Of a stretch of 64,000 bases of DNA, positions 26,347 to 36,968 are shown in pieces; position 1 is the stretch's first letter, and each line of letters starts with the position of its first letter. Both the position numbers and the translations under genes were made by a program. Below the pieces are notes generated by a model. That model saw nothing but the letters and a program-made list of their open reading frames with translations, was not told the DNA's origin and searched no databases. The stretch is from positions 7,502,001-7,566,000 of the forward strand of contig NC_017093.1 of assembly GCF_000284295.1 (NCBI RefSeq), read 5' to 3'. The stretch comes from Actinoplanes missouriensis 431. GTDB taxonomy: Bacteria; Actinomycetota; Actinomycetes; Mycobacteriales; Micromonosporaceae.

Positions 26347-27062
26347 GGTGCCTCTGTCGACATCGACACAGAACGACCGAGCGCGCGCAGCACGTCCGGC
26401 TGCAGAACCACGATGAGCCGACGCCCGGTCTGCACGGTCTTGCGGCTGCGGAGCACCCGCATGGTGCGCGCCACCACCTCGCGGGACACACCGACGGAGG
26501 AAGCCAGGTCCTGCTGGGAGAGGCCCAGCTCGATGCGGACGGCGCCCCCGGGCTCCGGCTTTCCGGTCCGGTCCATGAGGTCGACCAGGAAGACGATCAA
26601 ACGGCCGTCACCGTTGCTGGATCCGAACTGCATCCGCTGCCGATCCGACTCCCGCAGACTGTTGGCGAGGTGCCGGGAGATCGCGAGGGCTACCGATGGC
26701 TCCTTCACGATGCAGGCGTCGAGGCGGTCGCTGAGGATCACGACCCCGGTCGCCTCGGTGAGCGTCGCGACGGTCGCCATCCGCGGCCGCCCGTCGAGCG
26801 CAGACATCTCACCGACGATGTCACCGGGACCGCGGAGCGCCAGCACAGCGGTCCACCCGCGCCGCGAGGTTGCGGTCACCTTCACCCAGCCGTCCTCGAT
26901 CAGGATCACGTGCCGGGTCGGGTCGCCCTGGTGGAAGAGGGGCGTCCCGGCCGGGTAGGTCTGCCGGACGCCCGCGTCCACCAGCACCTTATAGGCCTCC
27001 GGGCTGAGATGCTTCGCGAAGCTGCCCGTGACCGGCTCCGGAAGAGGCAGAGTGACCACCAC
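26343..27062 (-). CDS. Crp/Fnr-family regulator 1 with cyclic-nucleotide pocket
   Basis: A 239-residue protein: cyclic-nucleotide-binding barrel (about 10-125), dimer helix, and winged helix (LGLSQQDLASSVGVSREVVARTMRVLRS). The phosphate-binding cassette reads GDIVGEMSALDGRPRMAT, with Glu 85 and Arg 94 kept. Start is GTG at 27062, or the next GTG at 27059. It is the first gene of the minus-strand cluster and overlaps the PycTM-like gene by four bases, so the effector is translated together with a potential cyclic-nucleotide sensor. It is diverged from its neighbour regulator 2, so this is not a recent duplication. Confidence 0.88.
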   Translation of the reverse strand: MVVTLPLPEPVTGSFAKHLSPEAYKVLVDAGVRQTYPAGTPLFHQGDPTRHVILIEDGWVKVTATSRRGWTAVLALRGPGDIVGEMSALDGRPRMATVATLTEATGVVILSDRLDACIVKEPSVALAISRHLANSLRESDRQRMQFGSSNGDGRLIVFLVDLMDRTGKPEPGGAVRIELGLSQQDLASSVGVSREVVARTMRVLRSRKTVQTGRRLIVVLQPDVLRALGRSVSMSTEAP

Positions 27063-27091
27063 CGTCCTGAGATCCGTTCCTGCGGTCGCAG

Positions 27092-27199
27092 TGACACTTT
27101 TCTATCGGTCGGGACCGCGCCTCCTCATCCCATGTTCGGTCACGCTGTCGCCCCACAGCATCAGCACCGGTCCCCGATCGGCGCTCCCCGCTGACACTT
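27092..27199. promoter_or_regulatory. Divergent intergenic region with paired TGACACTT elements
   Basis: The 206-base gap between Crp/Fnr regulator 1 and the DUF393 gene holds TGACACTT at 27092-27099 and again at 27192-27199, exactly 100 bases apart. The gap must hold the promoter of the minus-strand cluster, so the repeats could be operator half-sites. No full CRP-type palindrome (TGTGA-N6-TCACA) is seen. Confidence 0.25.
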
Positions 27200-27268
27200 C
27201 GTCATCCTCCGATGGGTCATGCAGCCGACCGCCCCCTGCCACCAGCGTTCCGGAGACACCGGCGGAGA

Positions 27269-27658
27269 ATGACCATCGTGACGACCACACTGCCCACGTT
27301 CGTCTTCGACGGCGACTGCTCGTTCTGCTCCCTGTGCGCCGAATTCATCGAGCGCCGCATCCCGACGACCGCCACGGTGATCCCCTGGCAGTTCGCCGAC
27401 CTGGCGAAACTCGGCCTGACCGTCGAGCAGTGCGAGGCCGCCGTCCAGTGGGTCGGCGCCGACGGCGTCACCGCGGCCGGCCCCGACGCGATAGCCCTCC
27501 TGCTGCGCGACGCCGGCCGATTCTGGTCACTGCCCGGATCGGCCCTCACGCTGCGCCCGGTGAGCCGTCTGGCCTGGCCGGCCTACCAGTGGGTGGCAGA
27601 TCACAGGCACCTCATGCCCGGCGGAACAGCGGCGTGCGCAGTCCGCCCACGCCCATAA
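27269..27658 (+). CDS. DUF393 thiol-disulfide oxidoreductase-like protein
   Basis: A 129-residue DUF393 (YuxK-type) protein. It begins with FVFDGDCSFCSLCAEFI, the DGxCxxC motif of the family (CSFC, residues near 18-21), and ends near the conserved aromatic helix YQWVADHRH. Members are thioredoxin-like and often lie near HTTM proteins; an HTTM gene does lie at 28.6-29.5 kb on the other strand. ATG at 27269 is preceded by GGCGGAG; the longer frame from 27212 has no support. Confidence 0.82.
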   Translation: MTIVTTTLPTFVFDGDCSFCSLCAEFIERRIPTTATVIPWQFADLAKLGLTVEQCEAAVQWVGADGVTAAGPDAIALLLRDAGRFWSLPGSALTLRPVSRLAWPAYQWVADHRHLMPGGTAACAVRPRP

Positions 27659-28070
27659 TTTCCCGGTACGGAAGGACAACTCCCCCAACCGCACCGGACC
27701 CGTCCCCGAGAAGCCGCGCGACCATCTGCCGGGTCCAGGCCGTCCGGCGAGTTTCGCTACCGCTGCCCACTCACCCTCGGCGGCTCCCGCCACGGGCTGA
27801 GCGCCCTGTTTTTCAGGCGCACGACGACCAGCCACCCAGCGTGTGAAGTTCAGCGCGATCCGCACCCCGGTTCCACACTCAGACCGGATGCGACCCAGTG
27901 TGTGAAGGTGGGGCCGGCACGAGAAGCGAATCTCCGACCGCAGTGACAAATCCGATATGTCCGGCGGGCAGCGGCTGTCCAGTTATCGCCGACGCTGTTT
28001 CTGTTGTCGTCAGCGGTAGGCCGGCGCTGCCCTGCGGTCGTGGGCACTGAGCCGGTGCCGCGCCAGCACC

Positions 28071-28132
28071 GGACCGGCACTGGACCGGCGCTGGAGCGGC
28101 ACTGGACCGGCACTGGCGGCACTGGACCGGCG
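28071..28132. repeat. Short GGACCGGCACTG-type tandem repeats
   Basis: About six imperfect units of GGACCGG(C/-)(A/G)C-TG, 9 to 12 bases each, lie head to tail. Some units lack one or two bases, as in slipped-strand repeats. Confidence 0.75.
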
Positions 28133-28157
28133 CCGTGGACCAGCTCGGTGATCAGCT

Positions 28158-28223
28158 CTGCGGGCCAGCCGGTCCGGCCGGTTCTCAGCGCTGCGGGCCA
28201 GCCGGTCCGGCCGGTTCTCAGCG
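28158..28223. repeat. Exact 33-base tandem duplication
   Basis: The 33 bases at 28158-28190 are repeated without change at 28191-28223. Each unit starts CTGCGGGCCAGCC and ends GGTTCTCAGCG. It lies just before the long hairpin at 28242. Confidence 0.9.
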
Positions 28224-28241
28224 CAGCTCGAGCACGCTGCT

Positions 28242-28291
28242 GACAGCACTGGTAACCAGCTCACCTCGCCCAGCTGGTTAACAGTGCTGTC
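28242..28291. repeat. 20-base inverted repeat (long hairpin)
   Basis: The 20 bases at 28242-28261 (GACAGCACTGGTAACCAGCT) pair with those at 28272-28291 with a single mismatch, around a ten-base spacer. The arms are only moderately GC-rich and there is no T-tract, so it looks unlike the usual high-GC terminators of this window. Confidence 0.85.
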
Positions 28292-28611
28292 GCGCGCCCG
28301 TTTTGTCCGCGCTGAGCGCCAGCCGGCATCGGCGTTTCCAAGATCTGCAAGAGGGGACCGTAGGACGGAACTCACGACATCGCGCGCTCATGGCGATGAC
28401 CGCACACGCAAGCCGATCGCGTGCGTTGGTCGCCGTCGCGGCTCCGCGGGCGCGAGCATGGTCGACCGGGCGCGCCGATCGGTGGCTCTTTGGATGCGTG
28501 GGCTACGGCTCCGTGGCGCTTGTCGCCGGTACAACCGGACCGGCGGGGCGACGGAGCCGGGGCGGGAGGGGGCGCCGGGGGCGGCGGCGGGATGCGCCGG
28601 CGGGAGGGGCG

Positions 28612-29496
28612 TCAGGGGTGGTCGGCTGGGGACGGGGTGGTGCGGTTGGGGAGGGTTTCGGGCGTACCCGATGGGGGTTTGCGGGTGCGTAGCCAGTGGA
28701 TCGGGCGGATGCGTTCCAGGGAGAGGAAGCTCGCCATCGCCACCAGGTGCGGGGCGAAGGAGATCGTGATCGTGGAGAAGGTGACCACGTGGAAGGAGTA
28801 GAAGAAGGCCACGACGGCGTTGCGCCAGCGCTGAGGCACCACGAAGACCAGGGGGCTGAGCAGCTCGAACGCGATGATGCCGATCTGGGCGGCGATCAGC
28901 AGTCCGGGCACTGAGGCGATCGCGTCGGCCAGGTCGGTGCCTCGGCGGATGATGGCCTGGGCGAGGACCGAGCTGGTGAACCAGTCGAGGCCACCGAAGC
29001 GGAGTTTCGCGAACGCGGCCAGAAAATAGGTGCAGATCACCGCGATCTGGGTCACCCGTAGGGCCCAGCCGCCGGCGGATGTCCGGTCCTGATCGCCGTG
29101 CCGGGCGGCGCCGGCGGTGGGCAGCGCGGCCAGGGCCACGAGTAGGCCGATCCGGTCGTGGTCGACCTTGCCGTAGGACATCGCGATGATCATCCACTCG
29201 AAGTAGAGCAGGAAGACCGCCCAGCCGAGGGCTCGTGGCGCCCGGCCGGTCGCGGCGGCCAGCGACAGGGTCAACAACGTCCAGAAGATGCCCCACACCA
29301 GCAGCGGTCCCGGTGTCGGCAGGTGCAGGAGCCGGCCGATCAGCAGGGGCTCGTAGAGCTCGCCCGGGGTGTTCGCGTGCGAGCGCACCCACGGTGTGAA
29401 GACCACCAGGTCGAGGGCGACGAAGAGATAGACGAGGGTACGGAAGGAGGCGATGCGACCCTTCGGGACCGGTTCGAAAAGCCAGCGTGTGATCAC
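28612..29496 (-). CDS. HTTM-domain membrane protein
   Basis: A 294-residue polytopic protein with about seven hydrophobic helices, matching the horizontally transferred transmembrane (HTTM) domain related to vitamin K-dependent gamma-carboxylase: an N-terminal RIASFRTLVYLFVALDLV helix, FLLYFEWMIIAMSYGKVDHD, CTYFLAAFAKLRFGGLDWF and FFYSFHVVTF. The bacterial role is unknown. GTG at 29496 overlaps the stop of the companion gene (GTGA). The Pro/Thr-rich C-terminal tail is cytoplasmic. Confidence 0.82.
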   Translation of the reverse strand: MITRWLFEPVPKGRIASFRTLVYLFVALDLVVFTPWVRSHANTPGELYEPLLIGRLLHLPTPGPLLVWGIFWTLLTLSLAAATGRAPRALGWAVFLLYFEWMIIAMSYGKVDHDRIGLLVALAALPTAGAARHGDQDRTSAGGWALRVTQIAVICTYFLAAFAKLRFGGLDWFTSSVLAQAIIRRGTDLADAIASVPGLLIAAQIGIIAFELLSPLVFVVPQRWRNAVVAFFYSFHVVTFSTITISFAPHLVAMASFLSLERIRPIHWLRTRKPPSGTPETLPNRTTPSPADHP

Positions 29497-29930
29497 GGGC
29501 GGACCCAATCCGCGATGACCTCGTCGGTCCAGGTGCCGGTCGGACGGCTGTGCTCGACCAGGTGCCAGCGGATCACGATGCGGACCTCGCGCAGCGCCGG
29601 GGCGGTCGGGGTGTGCTCGGCGTACGCGTCGGCGACCCGGCTCAGGCGGGACGGGTCGGCCTGGTACGCCGACTGCTGGCCCTCGATCTCGGCACGCCGG
29701 ATCCCGCTGTTCGCCTCGGTGATCGGCACGACCGCGCCGGTTACGTCAACGCCCTCGACGCGGGTGTCCTTCGCCGCGCCGTTGGGGTCGGGGGCCGTCG
29801 AGTACATCCGGAAGGGGCCGAACGGGAAGTCGTCGTCCTGGCCCCAGAAAGTGCCGGCGAGCAGGAGCACGAGCCCGGCGACGGTCGCCAGGACCCGTGC
29901 CCGGCGGCCGGTCGTCGTCAGCTCGGTCAT
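29493..29930 (-). CDS. HTTM-companion membrane-anchored protein
   Basis: A 145-residue protein with one N-terminal hydrophobic helix (about 15-32), then FPFGPFRMYST and an extracytoplasmic domain ending in WHLVEHSRPTGTWTDEVIADWVRP. I know no function. The MYST-type motif and the coupling to an HTTM gene suggest the two products work together. ATG at 29930 is preferred to an upstream start at 29957. Confidence 0.72.
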   Translation of the reverse strand: MTELTTTGRRARVLATVAGLVLLLAGTFWGQDDDFPFGPFRMYSTAPDPNGAAKDTRVEGVDVTGAVVPITEANSGIRRAEIEGQQSAYQADPSRLSRVADAYAEHTPTAPALREVRIVIRWHLVEHSRPTGTWTDEVIADWVRP

Positions 29931-29956
29931 CGACGACAACCTAGCCACCTCACGCA

Positions 29957-31746
<1,790 letters not shown>

Positions 31747-31752
31747 GGGTAA

Positions 31753-33090
31753 CTAGGCCGGAAAGTCGTCCTCGCCGAACGGCCCCACCACGGCCAGCGA
31801 ACGCTCGCCGGAGAAGAGTTCGGCGGCGACCTTGTTGACCTCGGCCACGGTGACCGCGTCCACCCGGGCGAGCAGCTCGTCGACGCCCATCATGTCGCCG
31901 TGGAGCAGCTCCGACTTGGCGAGGCGGCTCATCCGGGAGCCGGTGTCCTCCAGGCCCAGCACGTACGAGCCCTTCACCATGCCCTTGCCGCGGGCCAGTT
32001 CCTCGGCGGTGATGCCCTGCTCGGCGACCCGGTCCAGCTCCGTCCGGACGAGGTCGAGCACCTCACCGGCCTTCGCCGGCGCGCAGCCCGCGTAGACACC
32101 GACCAGGCCGGCGTCGGCGTGCTGGCTGGCGTACGAGTAGACCGAGTAGGCCAGCCCTCGCTTCTCCCGGATCTCCTGGAAGAGCCGGCTGGACATGCCG
32201 CCGCCGAGCACGTTGTTGAGCACACCCAGCGCGAACCGGCGCTCGTCGTGCCGGCCCAGTCCGGGGCCGCCCAGGACGATGTGCGCCTGCTCGGTGTCGC
32301 GGTGCACGATCACTTTTTTGCCGCGGGCGACGCGGACCCTACGATCCGAGGGACGGGTCGCCGCGGGCTCGGCCGCGCCGGTGTCCAGCGGGGTGCCGGC
32401 GAGAGCCTTGCGGACCAGCTTCACCACCGTGGCATGGTCCAGGTTGCCGGCCGCCGCGATCACGACCTCGGGGGCCGTGTAGCGCTTGCGGTAGAACCGG
32501 TTGATCTGGTCCCGGGTCATCGGCGTGATCGACTCCGGCGTTCCGGAGATCAGCCGGCCGAGCGGGTGGTTGCCGAAGATCGCCTCGGCGAAGACGTCGT
32601 GCACCTCGTCGCCGGGCTCGTCCTCGTGCATGGCGATCTCTTCGAGGATCACCCCGCGCTCGGTCTCCACGTCGGCCGGCTCCAGCAGCGAGTCGGCGAC
32701 CGCGTCCACCAGCACGTCCACCGCGAGCGGGAGGTCGGCGTCGAGCACCCGCGCGTAGTAGCAGGTGTACTCCTTCGTGGTGAAGGCGTTCGTCTCGCCG
32801 CCCACCGCCTCGATCTCCGCGGAGATCTCCAGCGCGGTGCGCTTGTGGGTCCCCTTGAAGAGCAGGTGCTCCAGGAAGTGCGAGGCGCCGTGCAGCGCTG
32901 GCGTCTCGTCCCGGGAACCGATGCCTACCCAGATCCCCAGCGAGGCGCTGCGGGTGGTGGGGATGGCCTCGGTGAGAATGCGCAGGCCACTCGGCAGGAT
33001 GGTCTTTCTGATGCCGTCCTGGAGAGTGGTGGTCCGGGGGACAACGCGGGCCGGCCTTTCGGCCGGCCCGCGGTTGCTGTTCGCTGTCAC
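31753..33090 (-). CDS. M16-family zinc metallopeptidase
   Basis: A 445-residue insulinase-fold peptidase. The inverted zinc motif HFLEH (in GASHFLEHLLFKGT) and the downstream Glu region ETNAFTTKEYTCYYARV are present, with a second M16 domain carrying EKRGLAYSVYSY. The gene sits directly after pnp (TAAGTG, no gap), the usual actinobacterial order. The related B. subtilis gene is mlpA. Confidence 0.95.
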   Translation of the reverse strand: MTANSNRGPAERPARVVPRTTTLQDGIRKTILPSGLRILTEAIPTTRSASLGIWVGIGSRDETPALHGASHFLEHLLFKGTHKRTALEISAEIEAVGGETNAFTTKEYTCYYARVLDADLPLAVDVLVDAVADSLLEPADVETERGVILEEIAMHEDEPGDEVHDVFAEAIFGNHPLGRLISGTPESITPMTRDQINRFYRKRYTAPEVVIAAAGNLDHATVVKLVRKALAGTPLDTGAAEPAATRPSDRRVRVARGKKVIVHRDTEQAHIVLGGPGLGRHDERRFALGVLNNVLGGGMSSRLFQEIREKRGLAYSVYSYASQHADAGLVGVYAGCAPAKAGEVLDLVRTELDRVAEQGITAEELARGKGMVKGSYVLGLEDTGSRMSRLAKSELLHGDMMGVDELLARVDAVTVAEVNKVAAELFSGERSLAVVGPFGEDDFPA

Positions 33091-35430
33091 TTAGTCGCGG
33101 CGCTCGCCACGGTCACCCGACGGGCGCGACCGGCGGCGGCGGGGCTCGCCACCACCCTCACGCGGGCCACGGTCCTCGCGCGGCGCGCGCTCCGGACGGC
33201 CACCCTCGGAGTCGGCGGCAGCGGCCGGAGCGGCCGGCGCCTCCTCGCCCTCCGGGCGGACCTTGTCCAGGTAGATCTTGCCGCGCGCGTCGATGTCCGC
33301 GATCGAGACCTCGACCTTGTCGCCGACGTTGAGGAAGTCCTCGACCTTCTCGACCCGCTTGCCGTCGCCCACCTTGGAGATGTGCAGCAGGCCGTCGCGG
33401 CCCGGCAGCAGCGAGACGAACGCGCCGAACGCGGCCGTCTTCACCACGGTGCCGAGGAACTTGTCGCCGACCTTCGGCAGCGTCGGGTTGGCGATCGCGT
33501 TGATCCGCTCGACCGCGGCCTCGGCGGCCGGGCCGTTCGTCGCGCCGACGTAGATCGTGCCGTCGTCCTCGATCGAGATGTCGGCGCCGGTCTCGTCCTG
33601 GATCGCGTTGATGGTCTGACCCTTCGGGCCGATCACCATACCGATCTTGTCGACCGGGATCTTCACGCTGGTGACGCGCGGCGCGTACTCGCTCATCTCG
33701 GCCGGGGCCTCGATGGCGGCGGTCATCACGCCGAGGATCGTCGCGCGGGCCTCGTGCGCCTGCTGCAGGGCACCGGCCAGCACGTCCGACGGGATGCCGT
33801 CGAGCTTGGTGTCGAGCTGCAGCGCGGTGACGAACTCAGCCGTGCCGGCGACCTTGAAGTCCATGTCGCCGAACGCGTCCTCGGCGCCGAGGATGTCGGT
33901 GAGCGCGACGTACTGCGTCTTGCCGTCGACCTCGTCCGAGATCAGGCCCATCGCGATGCCGGCGACCGGCGCCTTCAGCGGGACACCCGCGGAGAGCAGG
34001 GCCAGCGTCGAGGCGCAGACCGAGCCCATCGAGGTCGAGCCGTTCGAGCCGAGGGCCTCGGAGACCTGGCGGATCGCGTAGGGGAACTCCTCACGCGACG
34101 GCAGGACCGGGACCAGCGCCCGCTCGGCCAGCGCGCCGTGGCCGATCTCGCGGCGCTTCGGCGAGCCCACCCGGCCGGTCTCACCGGTCGAGTACGGCGG
34201 GAAGTTGTAGTTGTGCATGTAGCGCTTGGTCTTCTCGGGGGCGAGAGTGTCCAGCGCCTGCTCCATGCGCAGCATGTTCAGCGTGGTGACACCCAGGATC
34301 TGGGTCTCGCCGCGCTCGAACAGCGCCGAGCCGTGGACCCGCGGCAGCACGCCGACCTGCGCGGTCAGCGGGCGGATGTCACGCGGGCCACGCCCGTCGA
34401 TGCGGACCTGGTCGCGCAGCACGCGCTGCCGGACCTCGGACTTGGTGATCGAGCGGAAGGCCGCGCTGATCTCCTTCTCCCGGCCCTCGAAGCGCTCGTC
34501 GAGCAGCTCGTGCGCCTTCGCCTTGACCAGGTCGAGGGACTCCTCGCGCTCCTGCTTGCCGGCGATCTTCAGAGCCTCGGTGACCTCGGCCCGGACGGCC
34601 TCGCCGACGGCGGCGAAGACGTCGTCCTGGTAGTCCAGGAAGACCGGGAACTCGACGGCCGGCTTCGAGGCGATCTCGGCCAGCTCGGACTGCGCGCGGC
34701 ACAGCTCGCGGATGGCGGGCTTGGCGGCCTCGAGGCCGCTCGCCACGATCTCCTCGGTCGGCGCGGTCGCGCCACCGGCGATCAGCTTGACCGCGTTCGG
34801 CGTGGCCTCGGCCTCGACCATCATGATCGCGACATCGCCGTCACCGACGACCCGGCCGGCGACCACCATGTCGAAGGTGGCGCGCTCCAGCTCCTCGATG
34901 GTCGGGAAGGCGACCCACTGGCCGTCGATGTGCGCGACCCGGGTCGAGCCGATCGGGCCGCTGAACGGCAGGCCGGACAGCTTCGTCGACAGCGAGGCGC
35001 CGTTCATGGCGACCACGTCGTACGGGTGGGAGGGGTCGAGCGCGAGGATGGTCTCGACGACCTGGACCTCGTTGCGCAGGCCCTTCGTGAACGACGGGCG
35101 CAGCGGCCGGTCGATCAGGCGGCAGGTGAGGATGGCGTCCTCGCTGGGACGACCCTCCCGGCGGAAGAACGAGCCGGGGATCCGGCCTGCCGCGTACATC
35201 CGCTCCTCGACGTCCACGGTCAGCGGGAAGAAGTCGAAGTGCTCCTTCGGCTGCTTGCTCGCGGTCGTGGCGGAGAGGACGGTGGTGTCGCCCAGCTGGA
35301 CGATCACCGAACCAGCGGCCTGCTTGGCGAGGCGGCCGGTGGAGAAGACAATCTCGCGGGTGCCGAACGATCCGTTGTCGATGACGGCGGTGCGGGATTC
35401 GGTGCCGAGAGCGGTGTTCTGCTCTGTCAT
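33091..35430 (-). CDS. pnp: Polyribonucleotide nucleotidyltransferase
   Basis: A 779-residue PNPase: two RNase PH-like domains, an all-alpha linker, then KH (about 600-660) and S1 (about 665-735) RNA-binding domains and a charged Arg/Glu/Gly tail. Motifs include [27 protein letters not shown] and MDFKVAGT. It degrades RNA phosphorolytically. ATG at 35430 is chosen by family length and an AAGGAG site; the frame extends to 35529 without support. In Streptomyces the protein also has guanosine pentaphosphate synthase activity (GpsI). Confidence 0.97.
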   Translation of the reverse strand: MTEQNTALGTESRTAVIDNGSFGTREIVFSTGRLAKQAAGSVIVQLGDTTVLSATTASKQPKEHFDFFPLTVDVEERMYAAGRIPGSFFRREGRPSEDAILTCRLIDRPLRPSFTKGLRNEVQVVETILALDPSHPYDVVAMNGASLSTKLSGLPFSGPIGSTRVAHIDGQWVAFPTIEELERATFDMVVAGRVVGDGDVAIMMVEAEATPNAVKLIAGGATAPTEEIVASGLEAAKPAIRELCRAQSELAEIASKPAVEFPVFLDYQDDVFAAVGEAVRAEVTEALKIAGKQEREESLDLVKAKAHELLDERFEGREKEISAAFRSITKSEVRQRVLRDQVRIDGRGPRDIRPLTAQVGVLPRVHGSALFERGETQILGVTTLNMLRMEQALDTLAPEKTKRYMHNYNFPPYSTGETGRVGSPKRREIGHGALAERALVPVLPSREEFPYAIRQVSEALGSNGSTSMGSVCASTLALLSAGVPLKAPVAGIAMGLISDEVDGKTQYVALTDILGAEDAFGDMDFKVAGTAEFVTALQLDTKLDGIPSDVLAGALQQAHEARATILGVMTAAIEAPAEMSEYAPRVTSVKIPVDKIGMVIGPKGQTINAIQDETGADISIEDDGTIYVGATNGPAAEAAVERINAIANPTLPKVGDKFLGTVVKTAAFGAFVSLLPGRDGLLHISKVGDGKRVEKVEDFLNVGDKVEVSIADIDARGKIYLDKVRPEGEEAPAAPAAAADSEGGRPERAPREDRGPREGGGEPRRRRSRPSGDRGERRD

Positions 35431-35582
35431 GAAGTGCGGTACTCCTTCGTCGAGGACCCGGCGGTCAACAGCGCGGTTCAGAAGGCCGGTCTTCGATCGA
35501 AGTGCCCAGGACGAGGGCCTGGGAACCACTACCGAGGACCGGTGCTGGGCGGTTAGGCCGCGCGGGTCCGTGGGGTGGAAAT

Positions 35583-35613
35583 CCTTGGGGGCGACCAGCG
35601 GCCGCCCCCAAGG
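35583..35613 (-). terminator. Hairpin terminator after rpsO
   Basis: CCTTGGGGGCG (35583-35593) and CGCCCCCAAGG (35603-35613) form a perfect 11-base stem with a nine-base loop, five bases after the rpsO stop. On the minus strand it is followed by ATTTCC. Confidence 0.8.
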
Positions 35614-35618
35614 TCACG

Positions 35619-35888
35619 CTATCGGCGCAGGCCGAGACGCTCGATGAGCGTCCGGTAACGCGCGATGTCCTTCTTCTGCACGTAGTTCAGCAGGCGGCGA
35701 CGCTGACCGACCAGCAGCAGCAGGCCACGCCGGCTGTGGTGGTCGTGCTTGTGCACCTTGAGGTGCTCGGTCAGGTCGGCGATCCGCTTGGTCAGCATCG
35801 CGACCTGAACCTCGGGCGAACCGGTGTCGCCGTCCTTGGTCGCGTACTCACCGATGATCTTGTTCTTGGTCTCTTGATCGAGCGCCAT
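35619..35888 (-). CDS. rpsO: 30S ribosomal protein S15
   Basis: An 89-residue S15 protein. The motifs [45 protein letters not shown] and the C-terminal [13 protein letters not shown] are complete. It binds 16S rRNA in the platform. It lies upstream of pnp, an order found in most bacteria. Confidence 0.98.
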   Translation of the reverse strand: MALDQETKNKIIGEYATKDGDTGSPEVQVAMLTKRIADLTEHLKVHKHDHHSRRGLLLLVGQRRRLLNYVQKKDIARYRTLIERLGLRR

Positions 35889-36002
35889 ATTCTCCGGACT
35901 TCTGTGTTGCCGATTGCACGGTTACCCCGCGACCCGCGGCGTCGGGCAGGCAGGCGGGACCGGTGTCGGATATTCCAACGACCATTCCACCCTACCAGCA
36001 GG

Positions 36003-36935
36003 TCACGCGAGCATTACCCGGGTCTGTTCGACGTCCGTCTGGATCTGCGCGATCAACGGCTCGATGCCGTCGTATCTGCGCTGCTCACGGAGGTGCGCGA
36101 CGAAATCTAGGCTGACCCGCTCACCATACAGGTCACCGGAGAAATCCAGCACGTACGCCTCGACGCGCCGCTCGGTGCCGGAGAACGTGGGATTGGTCCC
36201 GATCGACACGCTCGCGGGCCACCGCCCGGCATTCTCCCCGGTGCGGGTGAGCCAGGCGGCGTAGATGCCGTCGGCGGGCACCGCGGCGTACCGATGGACC
36301 ATCAGGTTCGCGGTGGGGTAGCCCAGCTCCCGGCCGCGCGCGTCACCGCGGACCACCACGCCGGAGAGCCGGTGCGGCCGGCCCAGCGCGGCCGCCGCCG
36401 CCCGGACGTCACCGGCGTCCACGCAGCTGCGGATGTAGGTCGAGGAGAAGACCAGCCCGTCCTCGGCGACCAGCGGCGCGTCCTCCACGGTGAATCCGAA
36501 CGTGCGGCCGAGCGTCTCCAGCATCGTCACGTCGCCGGCCGCCCGGTGACCGAACCGGAAGTTGTCCCCCACCACGACGACCGCCGCGTGCAGCGCCTCG
36601 ACAAGCACGTCGTGGACGAACTCGTTCGGCTCCTTGTGGGAGAAGGCCGGGGTGAACGGCACCACGCAGAGCGCGTCCACACCGAGCTCCTCGATCAGCT
36701 CGGCCTTGCGGACCGGCTCGGTCAGCACCGCCGGGTGCGAGCCGGGGCGGACCACCTCGGCCGGGTGCGGGTCGAAGGTCATCACCACCGACTGCAGGTC
36801 GAGGTCGTGCGCCCGCTTCACCGCGTGCCCGATGATCGCCTGGTGCCCGCGGTGCACGCCGTCGAAGACGCCGATCGTCACGACCGACCGCCCCCACCCA
36901 CCAGGCACCGACTCATAGCCCCGCCAACGCTGCAT
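36003..36935 (-). CDS. ribF: Bifunctional riboflavin kinase/FAD synthetase
   Basis: A 310-residue enzyme. The N-terminal FAD synthetase domain has VTIGVFDGVHRGHQ and FSSTYIRSCVDAGDV. The C-terminal riboflavin kinase domain has GRELGYPTANL and SIGTNPTF. It makes FMN, then FAD. ATG at 36935 is chosen for the GGGAG site eight bases upstream. Confidence 0.96.
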   Translation of the reverse strand: MQRWRGYESVPGGWGRSVVTIGVFDGVHRGHQAIIGHAVKRAHDLDLQSVVMTFDPHPAEVVRPGSHPAVLTEPVRKAELIEELGVDALCVVPFTPAFSHKEPNEFVHDVLVEALHAAVVVVGDNFRFGHRAAGDVTMLETLGRTFGFTVEDAPLVAEDGLVFSSTYIRSCVDAGDVRAAAAALGRPHRLSGVVVRGDARGRELGYPTANLMVHRYAAVPADGIYAAWLTRTGENAGRWPASVSIGTNPTFSGTERRVEAYVLDFSGDLYGERVSLDFVAHLREQRRYDGIEPLIAQIQTDVEQTRVMLA

Positions 36936-36968
36936 CGAAGAACTCCCTTCCGGTGACACAGTATCGAC

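Larger units (their letters stand above)
27659..28611. other. Repeat-rich 953-base gene-free stretch
   Basis: No frame here looks like a gene: those present are short, Arg/Pro/Ser-rich and without ribosome sites or recognisable motifs. The first half holds two near copies of CCCAG(C/T)GTGTGAAG, near 27836 and 27894. The middle holds short GGACCGGCACTG-type repeats and a 33-base tandem pair, then a long hairpin. The last 280 bases are plain GC-rich sequence. It separates the DUF393 gene from the convergent HTTM gene. Confidence 0.6.

Noticed and set aside
28158-28223. CRISPR-like array
   Set aside because: Only two adjacent copies with no spacers, and no cas genes in the window.
28010-28375. 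A 121-codon frame across the repeat region
   Set aside because: It encodes only the repeats and has no ribosome site.
27659-28611. Insertion sequence remnant
   Set aside because: No transposase fragment or target duplication could be seen; the hairpin alone is not enough.
31900-35556. A 1218-codon open frame on the plus strand
   Set aside because: It is antisense to the M16 peptidase and pnp genes, has only Arg/Asp/Gly-rich sequence with no domains, and reflects high GC content.
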